Positions 36,209 through 45,330 of a DNA stretch of 64,000 nt are shown here, in pieces. The notes under the pieces are model-generated. The model was not told where the DNA came from and did not search any database. It worked only from the letters and a program-made list of their open reading frames with translations. The stretch's first letter is position 1; each line of letters begins with the position of its first letter. A program made the translations under genes and the position numbers. Source of the DNA: Streptomyces wedmorensis (GTDB taxonomy: Bacteria > Actinomycetota > Actinomycetes > Streptomycetales > Streptomycetaceae). Location of the stretch: assembly GCF_000716445.1 (NCBI RefSeq), contig NZ_JNWK01000038.1, forward strand, positions 6,200 to 70,199, written 5' to 3'.

Positions 36209-37924
36209 ATGATGGGTACTGAAGAGATCCTCAGGCTTACGGTCGCGGCGCTCATGGCGCGGGCCGGAGAGCGGCAGGCCGATCTGGCCGCGGGTATCGG
36301 GCAGGCCCAGACGCAGGTGTCCCGCAAGCAGTCGGGCCGCGCGCACTGGTCGCTGGAGGACGTCGACCTCCTCGCCGCGCACTACCGGCTGCATCCGCTC
36401 GACCTGTTGGCCGGGCCCACACACGCGGCCGGTGTGCTGCACGGCTCGCTCTCCAGCCTCCAGCCGGCCGGTGCCCCGTCGCTTCCCGCCGCCATCGAGC
36501 GCCCGGCCCCGGCGGTGACCGTCGTCCTGGACGAGGCGGCCGACACCCTGGCCACCCTGGAACGCGAGCGCCCCGGATCGGCCGCCGCCCTCACCCGCAC
36601 CGGCCGCGAGCCCTCCGCCACCGGGCAGCCCGCGCGCCCCGCCGCCGCGCCACCGGCCGGGCCGTGCGTGCTGTGCGGGCAGCCCGCGCAGCATGAACTG
36701 GACGGCTTCCCGCAGCACTTGACCGCGGAGGAGTGCGCGGCGGCCGTCGCCGCCGCAGGCACGCCGCAGGCCTCCACGCCGGCTGTCGAGGAGGTCCCTG
36801 CTCCCGTGGCTCCGGTCGGCCCATCATCGCCCGTCGCCGCGCCCCTGACCGAGCCGGCCGTTCCGGTCGAGCCGACTGCGCCGGCCGCGCAGGTCGTACC
36901 GGACATCCCGCCGGCGTCCGCCGACCAGGCCGTACCGGCGCCGGCGGGGCCGCGGCGGAGCGCGCCCGGCTACGCCTCCGCCACGCTCGTCGATCAGATC
37001 GCCGACCGTGTGCACGACGTGCTGGCGTCGTGCTCCGGTGACATGGAGGCGGCACAGGCGGAGCTGATCAAGACCGCTATTCCCGACGTGATGACGCTCC
37101 TGAAAGCATCCCGGGTGGGTGGACGGTACGAGCATTCGGAATTCCCGCCGACGCAGGAAATCCTCCGGAAGAAGTCCCAGAAAGGCGCGGACGAAATCTG
37201 GGAGGGCCGCCCCAAGTGGCGCAACCCCGAGCTCTTCGCGGCGGCCAAGCGCGGCGAGGTCATCGAGGTGACCGCCCTGGACATGAACGCGGCCTACCTG
37301 TCCGCGCTCAAGTGCTGGCTGCCGATCGGTCAGCTGCGCGAGGAGACCAGCGGCGTCCACGACCCGAAGAAGGCCGGCGTCCACCTCATCACCCCCGCCG
37401 ACTGGGACCATCCCGACCTGCCCAACCCGCTGGGCAACCGCATGGAGCCGGGGGAGCTGTGGGTCAGCGAGTCCACGCTGCGCCTGCTCCTCGACTGCGC
37501 CCGCCAGGACCTCACGGACGCCCCGGTGATTCACCGCTCTCTCGTCTCCGGCGCGTCCGAAGCGCTGCTGGAAAAGCTCCGCCGGGCTCTGGCCGAGTCC
37601 CGGAAAACCGCTCTCGCCGAAGGCGACGAACTGACCGTGGCCTATGTGAAGGCCATGTACTCGAAATTCGTCTCGACCATCGGAGAGTCCAGCGCGAACC
37701 GTGAGATCCGCCGCCCCGACTGGATGCACATCATCCGCGCCAAGGCATTCGCCAATCTGTGGATGAAGGCCCACAAGGCACACAAAGCCGGGCTTCAGGT
37801 CGTGGAAATCTCCGGAACCGATGAACTCCACGTCGTGGGAGACTGGCGACCGGTATTTCCCGAGGGCCGCGACCTGAACCAGGTCAAGGAAAAGACCACC
37901 TACATTCTGGGAGGTAAGCGCTGA
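36209..37924 (+). CDS. HTH/zinc-knuckle protein with PolB-palm-like domain
   Basis: A 571-residue protein from ATG 36209. Residues 5-60 form an HTH-like unit (ERQADLAAGIGQAQTQVSRK). A Pro/Ala-rich linker holds CVLC (153-156) with downstream His and Cys, a possible zinc knuckle. Residues 350-550 resemble a family B polymerase palm. ALDMNAAYLSALK (Asp358) aligns with motif A DxxSLYPS. MYSKF (483-487) recalls the YGKF of phi29-type motif B. A long helix (IIRAKAFANLWMKAHKAHKA) then leads to ISGTDELHVVGD (Asp538), like motif C, with the second, catalytic Asp kept. No exonuclease domain is visible. The stop overlaps the next ATG (TGATG). Function is inferred; related proteins occur on Streptomyces plasmids and are normally unannotated. 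Confidence 0.6.
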   Translation: MMGTEEILRLTVAALMARAGERQADLAAGIGQAQTQVSRKQSGRAHWSLEDVDLLAAHYRLHPLDLLAGPTHAAGVLHGSLSSLQPAGAPSLPAAIERPAPAVTVVLDEAADTLATLERERPGSAAALTRTGREPSATGQPARPAAAPPAGPCVLCGQPAQHELDGFPQHLTAEECAAAVAAAGTPQASTPAVEEVPAPVAPVGPSSPVAAPLTEPAVPVEPTAPAAQVVPDIPPASADQAVPAPAGPRRSAPGYASATLVDQIADRVHDVLASCSGDMEAAQAELIKTAIPDVMTLLKASRVGGRYEHSEFPPTQEILRKKSQKGADEIWEGRPKWRNPELFAAAKRGEVIEVTALDMNAAYLSALKCWLPIGQLREETSGVHDPKKAGVHLITPADWDHPDLPNPLGNRMEPGELWVSESTLRLLLDCARQDLTDAPVIHRSLVSGASEALLEKLRRALAESRKTALAEGDELTVAYVKAMYSKFVSTIGESSANREIRRPDWMHIIRAKAFANLWMKAHKAHKAGLQVVEISGTDELHVVGDWRPVFPEGRDLNQVKEKTTYILGGKR

Positions 37925-38523
37925 TGGCCGGATCACCCGACCTGTGGGCCCGATGGGGAGACTTCGGCAAATTCAACACGCGGGGCGTGAAGGGCGGTGA
38001 AGCCCTGATCCTCGAACTCAACCGGATCGTCTACTCCTCCGGCATCGCCTCGCCCGTCACCTCCAAGCGAGGCCTTTCCGCCCGCCTGCGCTACCTCGAC
38101 AGCCCCGCCGGCCGCGCCGCCCTGAAGGACCAGGGCGTCACCGCGCGGACGATCCGTTCGTGGATGAAGGGCAAGTCGACCCCCACCGCGGCGAACCGCG
38201 AGCGCATCGACAGCGCGTACTGGGGCCGGCGGCGCGAGAACCTGATCCGCTCCGGCTGGCTCAAGCGCCACCTGGACAACGACGGCCGCGGCCGCCGGAT
38301 GGAGATCTACCCCGTCGACCAGAGCCAGGTCCCGGCCGAACGCTCCCGCCCCACCCTTCAGCAGAGGTCCATCACGGTCCGCTACATCTGGGGCGACCTC
38401 GTCGACGCCTGGGCCGCCCAGGACGCCGACACCGTCGACGAGATCTGGGACGACGTCATCAGCGACCTCGACTCCGACTACAACGCCTACGCCCACGTCT
38501 CCTCGGTCGGCATCGGCGCCTGA
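37924..38523 (+). CDS. Small HTH partner protein
   Basis: A 199-residue basic protein, translationally coupled to the polymerase-like gene by a one-base overlap. Residues 50-110 contain an HTH-like unit (DQGVTARTIRSWMKGKSTPT) followed by the strongly conserved-looking GRRRENLIRSGWLKRHLDND. An acidic helix ends the protein (DTVDEIWDDVISDLDSDYNA). The big-gene/small-HTH-gene order resembles tap-tpg and tac-tpc telomere operons, where the second gene encodes the terminal protein, but I see no direct homology. A strong terminator follows. Confidence 0.6.
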   Translation: MAGSPDLWARWGDFGKFNTRGVKGGEALILELNRIVYSSGIASPVTSKRGLSARLRYLDSPAGRAALKDQGVTARTIRSWMKGKSTPTAANRERIDSAYWGRRRENLIRSGWLKRHLDNDGRGRRMEIYPVDQSQVPAERSRPTLQQRSITVRYIWGDLVDAWAAQDADTVDEIWDDVISDLDSDYNAYAHVSSVGIGA

Positions 38524-38538
38524 CCGCCCTCTACGACA

Positions 38539-38567
38539 TGTGCCCCGGCCCGACGGGCCGGGGCACA
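38539..38567 (+). terminator. Hairpin terminator of the gene pair
   Basis: Perfect 13-bp stem TGTGCCCCGGCCC / GGGCCGGGGCACA with 3-base loop, 16 bases after the stop. It closes the two-gene transcription unit. Confidence 0.9.
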
Positions 38568-38923
38568 GCTATCTGCTCTTGCCTCACTTCTTCGGCCTGC
38601 ATGACCAGTGCTCGGGCAGGCCTTCGGGTCCTGCAAGGCTCGCGGGCGTACCGCAGCCGAAGCGACAGGGTGGGATCGCTTGACCCTGCGCGTCGACCGG
38701 AACCTTGCCGGCCTCGGGTTCCGGAGGGCGGGACTCTAGGACGATCGTGCGGCTGCCACGTTTCTGCCTGGTTCGGCCCGTACCTCCGAAGCCGGACGGT
38801 CCTCGGTGCACCTGTCGAGCGGCCAACCGGTTCGCCACGGCGTGCCCGACACCGCCCCAGCCCCGCCTGCGTACGCGAGGCATGCGGCGGCCTCACCCCC
38901 ACCCGGTGCGTTTCTCCTTGACC
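38568..38923. other. No gene recognised
   Basis: Frames here are off-pattern on both strands. It separates the polymerase-like pair from a transporter remnant. Confidence 0.4.
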
Positions 38924-39062
38924 TCAGCTCAGGATGTCGTTGGCGAAGGCGACGACGGCCTCGGTGTCGGTGGTCAGGAACTTGACCAGCTCCCAGGCGG
39001 CGTTCTGCTTCTCGCTGTGCGCCGAGACGCCGAGTAGGGCGGAGGCGCCCCGGGCGTCGAAA
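38924..39062 (-). pseudogene. Sugar ABC solute-binding protein, 3' remnant
   Basis: The reverse frame reads FDARGASALLGVSAHSEKQN then AAWELVKFLTTDTEAVVAFA and NDILS, ending at the TGA at 38924-38926. This is the C-terminal helix pair of extracellular sugar-binding proteins (LGISAHSK..AAWEFVKFLTS type). Everything upstream is lost. Confidence 0.65.
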
Positions 39063-39121
39063 CCCCCGGCGGTACGGAGCGTTCGGGCGGCGGGCCGTCG
39101 CCGCCCGACGACCCTCGGGCG

Positions 39122-40402
39122 TCAGGCCTCCTCCTCCGCGAGGACGTCCTTGATCTCCAGCATGTTGCGCAGAGCGGCGAACATGGCGGTGAAGGCCGCG
39201 TCCATGGCCGTCTTGGCCGCGGTGTACCAGCCGCCGTTGACGGTGCCCTCTCCGAACTGGTTCCTCACGTGCCCGAGTGCGACTATGTCGACGATGCTGT
39301 CGTCGCGTGCGCTCTCCAGTTCGGTGAGACTTCTCGCGGCCTCGTTCTCCATGAAGAGCCTGGCCGGACGGCAGTCACGCAGCAGCGCCAGGATGTCCCG
39401 CTTGTACAGGCCGAACACCCCGGCGTTGTTGTCGTCGCCCAGCCCCGAAGCCACCGTGCCGTACTGGTGGTGCCGCCGGTGCGTGTCGAGCGCGGTGGCG
39501 ACCTCCGCGCTCAGGCCGGCCAATTGTGTGTTCGCCGCCGTCAGTTTCGCGACGACGCGTTGCCGCTTCGCCTTGCTGTGCACCTTCCCGTCTCCGTTGA
39601 CCCAGGCGATGAGAGCCGCGCCTTGCGCTCTGGCGGCCTCCCGGAATTCGTTGACCAGGGTCGCGACGTCATTGAAAACGTGTTCTCCCTGGGCGTGGTC
39701 GACTCCGGCCGTGCTGTTGTTCTGTCCGATCACCCGCTGGACCACGGCACCCTCGGTGGCAGCCTGCTGGTCCCGTTCGGCGGCGGCGGGTGCGTGTGAG
39801 ACCTCGGGGAGTGCGGAGCGCATGACGCGGGTGGCGTTGGCCTCGGCTTCGCGTTCGTAGCGGTCGGAGGGGTCGGAGATCTTCAGGCCGCTTCCGTTGT
39901 CGGTGCCGGCGACGGGGCCCTGGCGTTGCTGGATGACGTGGGTGAGTTCGTGGGCGAGGGTGTGTTTGTCGGTGCCGCCGTCGCCGATGACGACATGGCT
40001 GCCGGAGGTGTAGGCGCGGGCTCCGACCTCGGCGGCGGAGGCCTTGGCGGCGGAGTCGTCGTGGACGCGGACGTCGGAGAAGTCGGCGCCGAGCCGGGAT
40101 TCCATGTCGGTGCGGGTGGCGTCGTCGAGGGGACGTCCAGAGGTGCGCAGCACGTCGTGGACGGCCGAGCGCTGCACGGCGGGCTGTCCGGCCCGCGCGT
40201 TCTGCTGGTGGCCGCAGCCGGCCGCGTGCTGGTGCCGCTCCTGGGCCCAGGGGTGACCCGCCTGGCGCAGGAGCTGAATCAGCGCCGTGTTCCCGGCGGT
40301 GCGTTGGATGTCGAGGCTGTCGGACGGGGCGAGAGGGGCTCGCGCCGCCGTCTGCTGGTGTCGGTGTTCGGAGTCCGGAGACCGGTTGGCTTCGCGAGCC
40401 AT
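39122..40402 (-). CDS. DUF4157 (eCIS core domain) protein
   Basis: A 426-residue protein. Residues 78-195 form a DUF4157 domain: VHDVLRTSGRPLDDATR, then RLGADFSDVRVHDD, the zinc motif HELTH (151-155) in LAHELTHVIQQRQ, and RYEREAEANATRVM (181-194), which supplies a likely third ligand. The N-terminal 75 residues are low-complexity with His/Gln. The C-terminal 200 residues form an alpha-helical domain of no recognised family. DUF4157 is strongly associated with extracellular contractile injection systems and their cargo. No sheath or tube genes are in this window, so this would be an orphan effector-like protein. No signal peptide. Confidence 0.85.
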   Translation of the reverse strand: MAREANRSPDSEHRHQQTAARAPLAPSDSLDIQRTAGNTALIQLLRQAGHPWAQERHQHAAGCGHQQNARAGQPAVQRSAVHDVLRTSGRPLDDATRTDMESRLGADFSDVRVHDDSAAKASAAEVGARAYTSGSHVVIGDGGTDKHTLAHELTHVIQQRQGPVAGTDNGSGLKISDPSDRYEREAEANATRVMRSALPEVSHAPAAAERDQQAATEGAVVQRVIGQNNSTAGVDHAQGEHVFNDVATLVNEFREAARAQGAALIAWVNGDGKVHSKAKRQRVVAKLTAANTQLAGLSAEVATALDTHRRHHQYGTVASGLGDDNNAGVFGLYKRDILALLRDCRPARLFMENEAARSLTELESARDDSIVDIVALGHVRNQFGEGTVNGGWYTAAKTAMDAAFTAMFAALRNMLEIKDVLAEEEA

Positions 40403-40756
40403 GGAGAGGACGCCTTTCCGTGGAAACAGTCGGGTTCCACTTCACAACACCGCTTCGAACAGGCCGGAGGAATGCCTCGGCGGACAGGAGGGAGGGCAGC
40501 GGTCGCTGCCCGAGAGCCCCGGGGCCGGCCGCGACCGCCCTCGGCAGAACCCGCCTCCAGCACCGGTTCACCGCAGCAGCGATCAACCTCGCCCGCCTCG
40601 ACGCCTGGACCACCAACCGGTCCCGCACCCGGACCTCCCACCCGGCAGCACTTCGCCCCGCCGAGCGACAACTCGACGGGGCGAAGTGACCCGCACCCAC
40701 AGAACTAACGAAAAGATCAGTAGTGGAGGCGGAGCGATCGTTGTTGGGGGCGCGCA
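40403..40756. other. No gene recognised
   Basis: Lies between the divergent DUF4157 gene and a small hypothetical gene, so it should hold both promoters. No clear boxes or palindromes noted. Confidence 0.4.
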
Positions 40757-41062
40757 ATGGCAGGGTGGTCGATAGCAGCATGGGTACGAATCCGGCGTGC
40801 TCTCAGGCAGGGCTGGGATCCCGACATAGTCCACGGGCTTGGGCTGCCCGTCCCGCGAACAACCCAGGACCAAGCCCGGAACCTCGTTGAGCAGCGAAAA
40901 TGGGACGAAGCGATCACGAAGATTCGCGAGGCGACGGGATACGGCCGTCGCGAGGCGCGATGCATTGCGCTGGCCCTGATGTACGGCTGGAAGATCCCGA
41001 CTCCAATGCCACTGAGACCCAAGCGCCTCCGATCACGCGGTCCCGTCAACCGGAAAGTTTGA
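40757..41062 (+). CDS. Small hypothetical protein
   Basis: A 101-residue protein. The second half (WDEAITKIREATGYGRREAR then CIALALMYGW) has the helix-turn pattern of the ribosomal L7/L12 C-terminal fold (xAIKxVRExTGxGLxEAK). The N-terminal half is Arg/Trp rich. Its role is unknown. It stands alone upstream of the SDR gene, which is convergent with it. Confidence 0.6.
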   Translation: MAGWSIAAWVRIRRALRQGWDPDIVHGLGLPVPRTTQDQARNLVEQRKWDEAITKIREATGYGRREARCIALALMYGWKIPTPMPLRPKRLRSRGPVNRKV

Positions 41063-41107
41063 CCATCACGGAACTGCGGCCAGAACCAAAATTCGAGATC
41101 CGCGTCA

Positions 41108-41959
41108 CTACTGCCCGTCGACGGCTTCGGTCACATGCTGCCAGTTGTCCAGGTCCGCGATGCGTGCCTCCAAAGCGTCGCGCATGTTCGTCGCGCCGGG
41201 GGCGTCAAGGGCCAGGCGCAGTGGGAGGTTGGGGTTGTCGACAGCGGTTCGGATGCCTTCGGCGATCCGTGCCGCGGCGGAGAAAGCGGTCGCCGGCAGC
41301 TCGCCGATGGCCTTCTGCACCTCGCGGACGGTCTGGTCGTAGTCGTCCAGGCCGGCTGCGACGTCGAGGTTGGCGAGGAAGGGTGTCGCGGTCAGCCCGG
41401 GCTGGATGAGCGTGACCTTGATGCCGAGCGGTGCGACCTCGGCTGCGAGCGCCTCGGACAGTCCCTCGACCGCGTGCTTGGTGGCGGCGAGCAGACCCAC
41501 GCCGGGGTGGGCGGACTGTCCGTAGACCGACGAGCCCTGGAGGATGTGCCCGGACCGCTGGGCGCGGAGGACCGGCAGCGTCGCGCGGAGCACGTTGAGC
41601 ACTCCGAAGACGTTGGTGTCGAACACGGCGCGGACCTGCGTGTCGGAGGCCTCCTCCACGGCTCCGAACAGTCCGTATCCCGCGTTGTTGGCCACGACGT
41701 CGATACGGCCGAACCGCGCGAGCGCGCCTTGTACGGCGTCTCGGACGGCTCGCTCGTCACGTACGTCCGTGTTGATGAGGAGCAGGCGCTCACCGTGCGA
41801 TGGCGCCAGTTCGTCCAGGGCCGAGGTGTCGCGGGCGAGGGCCGCGACGGTGTCGCCGTTCTCCAGTGCCTGGAGCACCAGGTGGCGGCCGATCCCGGAC
41901 GACGCGCCGGTGATCAGCCATGTGCGGGAGTGGGTCCGGTCGTTCAGCGTCTCATTCAT
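41108..41959 (-). CDS. SDR oxidoreductase lacking catalytic Tyr
   Basis: A 283-residue classical SDR. The cofactor motif is TGASSGIG and the NNAGYG motif is present. LQGSSVYGQSAHPGVGLLAA followed by TKHAVEGLSEAL is the active-site region. Related enzymes have YAATK; here the codon is CTC and gives LAATK, so the catalytic Tyr is Leu while Lys is kept. ATG 41959 is preceded by a palindrome. Divergent from a CGNR-type regulator, which is the usual regulator-target layout. Activity is doubtful unless chemistry differs. Confidence 0.88.
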   Translation of the reverse strand: MNETLNDRTHSRTWLITGASSGIGRHLVLQALENGDTVAALARDTSALDELAPSHGERLLLINTDVRDERAVRDAVQGALARFGRIDVVANNAGYGLFGAVEEASDTQVRAVFDTNVFGVLNVLRATLPVLRAQRSGHILQGSSVYGQSAHPGVGLLAATKHAVEGLSEALAAEVAPLGIKVTLIQPGLTATPFLANLDVAAGLDDYDQTVREVQKAIGELPATAFSAAARIAEGIRTAVDNPNLPLRLALDAPGATNMRDALEARIADLDNWQHVTEAVDGQ

Positions 41960-41988
41960 GTTGCGACCGTAAGCTGTTAGCTCGCAAC
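41960..41988. promoter_or_regulatory. Operator-like GTTGCGA-N15-TCGCAAC
   Basis: Perfect 7-bp arms in the intergenic region between the divergent SDR and CGNR genes, adjoining the SDR start codon. Plausible site for the CGNR protein. Confidence 0.55.
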
Positions 41989-42064
41989 ACGTCAATCGAC
42001 ATCGACGGAAGAGTTGCCCACTAGGTGAATTAGCTCCACTCACACCTTGATGTACTGTGGCAGG

Positions 42065-42682
42065 ATGATCGCAGTCGCAGCGGCATCCGAATCCCCCGAA
42101 CCCAGCCCGCGCACCGTGCCGCCGACGGTGGAAACCGTCCTCGCGTTCGTGAACACGCGCGCGGACGGATCCGGCCGCCAAGAGCTGTTCGGGAGCGGGG
42201 ACTCGTTCGCGGTGTGGCTGGCGGGGCGTGACGAGTTCGGTGGCGACACCGTGGTGACCGACGCCGACGCCGCGGTCGCGCGCGAACTGCGCGACGCCCT
42301 GGTGACCGTGCTGCTCGCGCACTCGGGCGATCAGGAAAGCCTCGGTGAGCCGCTGCTGCGTGCCGAGCGGCACCTGCGGCGCGTGGGATCGCTCTACCCG
42401 CTGGCGACGGTCGTCACGGCCGATGGCGTGGAGCTGACCTCACCACAGGCGGGGGTGCCGCACGTGTTCGGAACCGTACTGGCCGCCGTGACCACGTTCG
42501 CGCAGAGCAACGATTGGGGACGTGTCAAAGCGTGCCGTAACCCCCCATGCCACTTCGGCTTCCTCGACCGCACCCGAAACGGAGCGGGGCTCTACTGCAG
42601 CACCGGCTGCGGCTCCCAGGTGTCCATGCGCAAACACCGCCAACGGCAGCGGCATGGCACGGGTGCGCCGTCCGAGGCGTGA
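42065..42682 (+). CDS. CGNR zinc-finger (ABATE) regulator
   Basis: A 205-residue protein. An N-terminal ABATE domain (TVETVLAFVNTRADGSGRQE) precedes a C-terminal CGNR-type zinc finger: CRNPPCHFGFLDRTRNGAGL then YCSTGCGSQVSMRKHRQR, with four Cys ligands. Such proteins are predicted stress-responsive transcription regulators. ATG 42065 is chosen over an upstream in-frame start because it fits the domain edge. Divergent from the SDR, its likely target. Confidence 0.85.
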   Translation: MIAVAAASESPEPSPRTVPPTVETVLAFVNTRADGSGRQELFGSGDSFAVWLAGRDEFGGDTVVTDADAAVARELRDALVTVLLAHSGDQESLGEPLLRAERHLRRVGSLYPLATVVTADGVELTSPQAGVPHVFGTVLAAVTTFAQSNDWGRVKACRNPPCHFGFLDRTRNGAGLYCSTGCGSQVSMRKHRQRQRHGTGAPSEA

Positions 42683-42734
42683 CGCCCCCCTTCCAGCGCG
42701 GGAAGGCGATCACCACCACCGACGAACACGTCGG

Positions 42735-43082
42735 CGCGAACGAAGGCGTTCGTGCCGCTGGACGGCACCCTGCTGCCGATCGACCGGATCGCCGCCGACA
42801 CCCCGTACTACCCGGGCAAGCACAAGCGTCACGGCTGAACGTCCAGGTCCTCACCGATCCATTCGACCGACCGCCGTGGGCGTCCCCGGCGCTGCCCGGA
42901 TCCACCCACGATCTCACCCCTGCGAGGACTCACGGGATCATCGACGCACTCGCCGATGCCGGGCTGAAGCGCTGGGCGGACAAGGCTTGCCAGGGCGCCG
43001 GCCGTCACGTCCGCGTGCCGTTCCGCGGCCGCCGGCTCAAGCGAGGGAAGCGACGCCACAACAGCAGCCACGCCAAGATCCT
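42735..43082 (+). pseudogene. IS5/HARBI-type transposase fragment
   Basis: AFVPLDGTLLPIDRIAADTP then YYPGKHKRHG is the first catalytic-Asp region. A one-base loss makes a TGA after HKRHG. The other frame continues LNVQVLTDPFDRPPWASPAL then GSTHDLTPARTHGIIDALAD and ADKACQGAGRHVRVPFRGR. It stops abruptly at HNSSHAKI, before the catalytic Glu helix. Both ends are missing. Confidence 0.8.
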
Positions 43083-43105
43083 TCCCCAAGCTCTCGGCTT
43101 CGCTG

Positions 43106-44049
43106 AGGGACCCCGTCACCGCGGGATAGCTCCATCGGCGGACCGCTGCTCTGGCCTGCCGGCGAGCCGTGGCCGCACTGCGACGGACCTCATCTGGTGG
43201 ACGGGATCAACCTGCCGCTGTCCCCGGCGGACGTGAGGCTGAAACGGCGGATCCTTGCCGCCTCCCGCGAACGGAGCCCGACCCCGCAGGAACGAGAAGC
43301 CCTTGAACGGATCAACCCTCCTCGGCAATACCCGATGAAGGTGGCGGTCGCCCCGTATGAGGGCTCCATCGCGATGCTGCCGATCGCGCAGCTGTACAAG
43401 CGGGACGTGCCCGATCTGCCCACACCCGAAGGAGCGGACCTGCTCCAGGTCCTGTGGTGCCCCTTCGACCACCCGATCATGCCCAAGACCGCGCTGTTCC
43501 GGCGGTCGGCAAGCACGGTCACCGACATCCTGAGCGAGCCCCCCCGAACCGTCCGTGATGCAGTACGACGGCTATCTCCCCGAGCCGTGCCTGCTCCACC
43601 CCGAGCAGGTCACCGAATACCCCGACAACCTTGAGGTGAGCAAGGAACTGCAGGAGCAGCTCGGGAACTGGAGCATGTGGCAGGCCGCCGACGTGGAGAT
43701 GGACAGTGACTACGAGTCGTGCCCGGAGGAGTTCTACGACAGTGAACTGGCAGGCGCGCCCGGCTGGAAAGTCGGCGGTTGGCCGCGGTGGACCTCCACC
43801 GACCCCGACCCGCGGCTCTGCACTGCGTGCGGCAGCGACATGGATGCCCTACTGACGATCGCCACGTTCGAGAGCGGCGACGACAGCAGCTGGCTCCCGC
43901 GCCAGGAACCGGAGGCTGCATCACTTACAGGCTTCGACCCCTACGAACGTAGCCAGCCCACTGCCGTCCATATCGGCAGCGGCTACGACCAGCAGCTCTA
44001 CGTCTGCCCGGCGACGCCCGAGCACCCCCACTCCGAGCTGATGCACTAG
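43106..44049 (+). pseudogene. DUF1963-like protein, frameshifted
   Basis: SSIGGPLLWPAGEPWPHCDG opens the gene-like frame, followed by MLPIAQLYKRDVPDLPTPEG and LLQVLWCPFDHP. A shift near 43540 leads to MQYDGYLPEPCLLHPEQVTE, GWKVGGWPRW, CTACGSDMDALLTIA and YVCPATPEHPHSELMH. The block order is that of DUF1963-type proteins common in Streptomyces. The 5' end is fused to a transposase fragment. The stop TAG lies within the CTAG target of the downstream IS insertion, so insertion spared the stop codon. Confidence 0.7.
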
Positions 44050-44092
44050 GCCGTGTCCGGCGAATCGTTCGGAACGTGGCTAACCTTCTGCC

Positions 44093-44620
44093 GTGGACCT
44101 CTACTTCGATCCGGTGCCTCTGCTCAGCGATGCGCGAGGGGTATTCCTTGGGCAGTGGTCGGAGCGGAAGTGGCTCAACGTGCCCGGACCGTTCTACGGG
44201 GCCGAGACCGACAACTGCGGTACTGGCCGCATCCATGCCCCTGGGCTCGTGCTCTACGAGGCCGACTACTTCACCGAATACGTGTACCGGCAGCCACGGA
44301 CGGCGGAGGAGCTTCAGCAGCTGGTCGATGCAGCAGAAGCTGAGGCTTTCTCCGGCTACGGCTGTGACGGCGACACCCACTGGACACCGGAAGCGGTCCG
44401 GGAATGGTGGCACGACCGAGGGCGGATCAGAGAGTACCTGGCAAACCGGCGAGCCGACTGGGAGGTCGACGACGCGAAGGCAGGGCAAGGTGTGGCTGCC
44501 GCTGCCCTGAAGTACGCGGCCTACCTCGACGGCGATCTGGCGGCGCATCTCCGTGTCTATCTCTTCTGGCTTGAGGAGCGACGCTCTCCCACAGCTGCGG
44601 ACCGACTGCCGCAGCTCTGA
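44093..44620 (+). CDS. Passenger gene of the IS5-type element
   Basis: A 175-residue acidic protein beginning with GTG 44093. It reads LYFDPVPLLSDARGVFLGQW then SERKWLNVPGPFYGAETDNC and HAPGLVLYEADYFTEYVYRQ. HWTPEAVREWWHDRGRIREY follows, then the C-terminal helix YLDGDLAAHLRVYLFWLEER. Proteins of this pattern are frequent hypotheticals in Streptomyces; immunity-type proteins often look similar, but I cannot name a family. It lies inside the terminal inverted repeats, opposite in direction to the transposase. Confidence 0.75.
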   Translation: MDLYFDPVPLLSDARGVFLGQWSERKWLNVPGPFYGAETDNCGTGRIHAPGLVLYEADYFTEYVYRQPRTAEELQQLVDAAEAEAFSGYGCDGDTHWTPEAVREWWHDRGRIREYLANRRADWEVDDAKAGQGVAAAALKYAAYLDGDLAAHLRVYLFWLEERRSPTAADRLPQL

Positions 44621-45330
44621 CGGCTGTGACCCATCAGTCACGAAGCCAGAGGCGGATTGCTGCGACGGTCACGGTGCCGTGGAAGACGTAAGCGCGCTTG
44701 TCATAGCGCGTCGCCACGGCGCGGAAGCCCTTCAGCCTGTTGATCATGCGCTCGACCTCGTTGCGACGCTTGTACGCGGCGCGATCGAAGGCGGGTGGAC
44801 GGCCTCCCGCTGAGCCCCTGGCCAGCCGGTGGCCCACTTGGTCCTTCTTCTCCGGAATGCTGTGGAAGATTTGGCGTCTGCGCAGGTAGGTCCGTATCCG
44901 GCGGCAGCTGTAGGCCCTATCGGCACTCAGTGCGTCCGGACGGGTGCGGGGATGGCCGCCACCCCGGCGGGGAACTCGAACCTCGGCCATGACCTGCTCG
45001 AACATGATCCCATCGTGGGCCTGGTCGGGAGTGATGAGCAGGCCGAGTGGGCGGCGACCGCCTTCGCCGGCCAGGTGAATCTTGCTCGTCAGGCCGCCGC
45101 GGGATCGTCCGAGTCCCTCGTCGGCGCGGTGGCGGGCCGTGACTGCCCCCTTTTTGAGCCGTTCGTCGGTGCGTCCTTCCTTGCGCCTGCGGCGTGTGTC
45201 GGCGTACACCTCAATGTGCTCAGTCAGGTACGCAGCAAAGCGCTCAGCCTCAAGCGGGCGTGCCAGGGACAAGAGCGTGCGAGCGACTGCGGCCGAGGAT
45301 CGGATTACTGCATGACGCGCGGCAACACGG

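Noticed and set aside
37924..38523. Direct call of the small HTH protein as a Tpg or Tpc terminal protein
   Set aside because: Only gene order and size are similar. I could not see sequence motifs specific to Tpg or Tpc.
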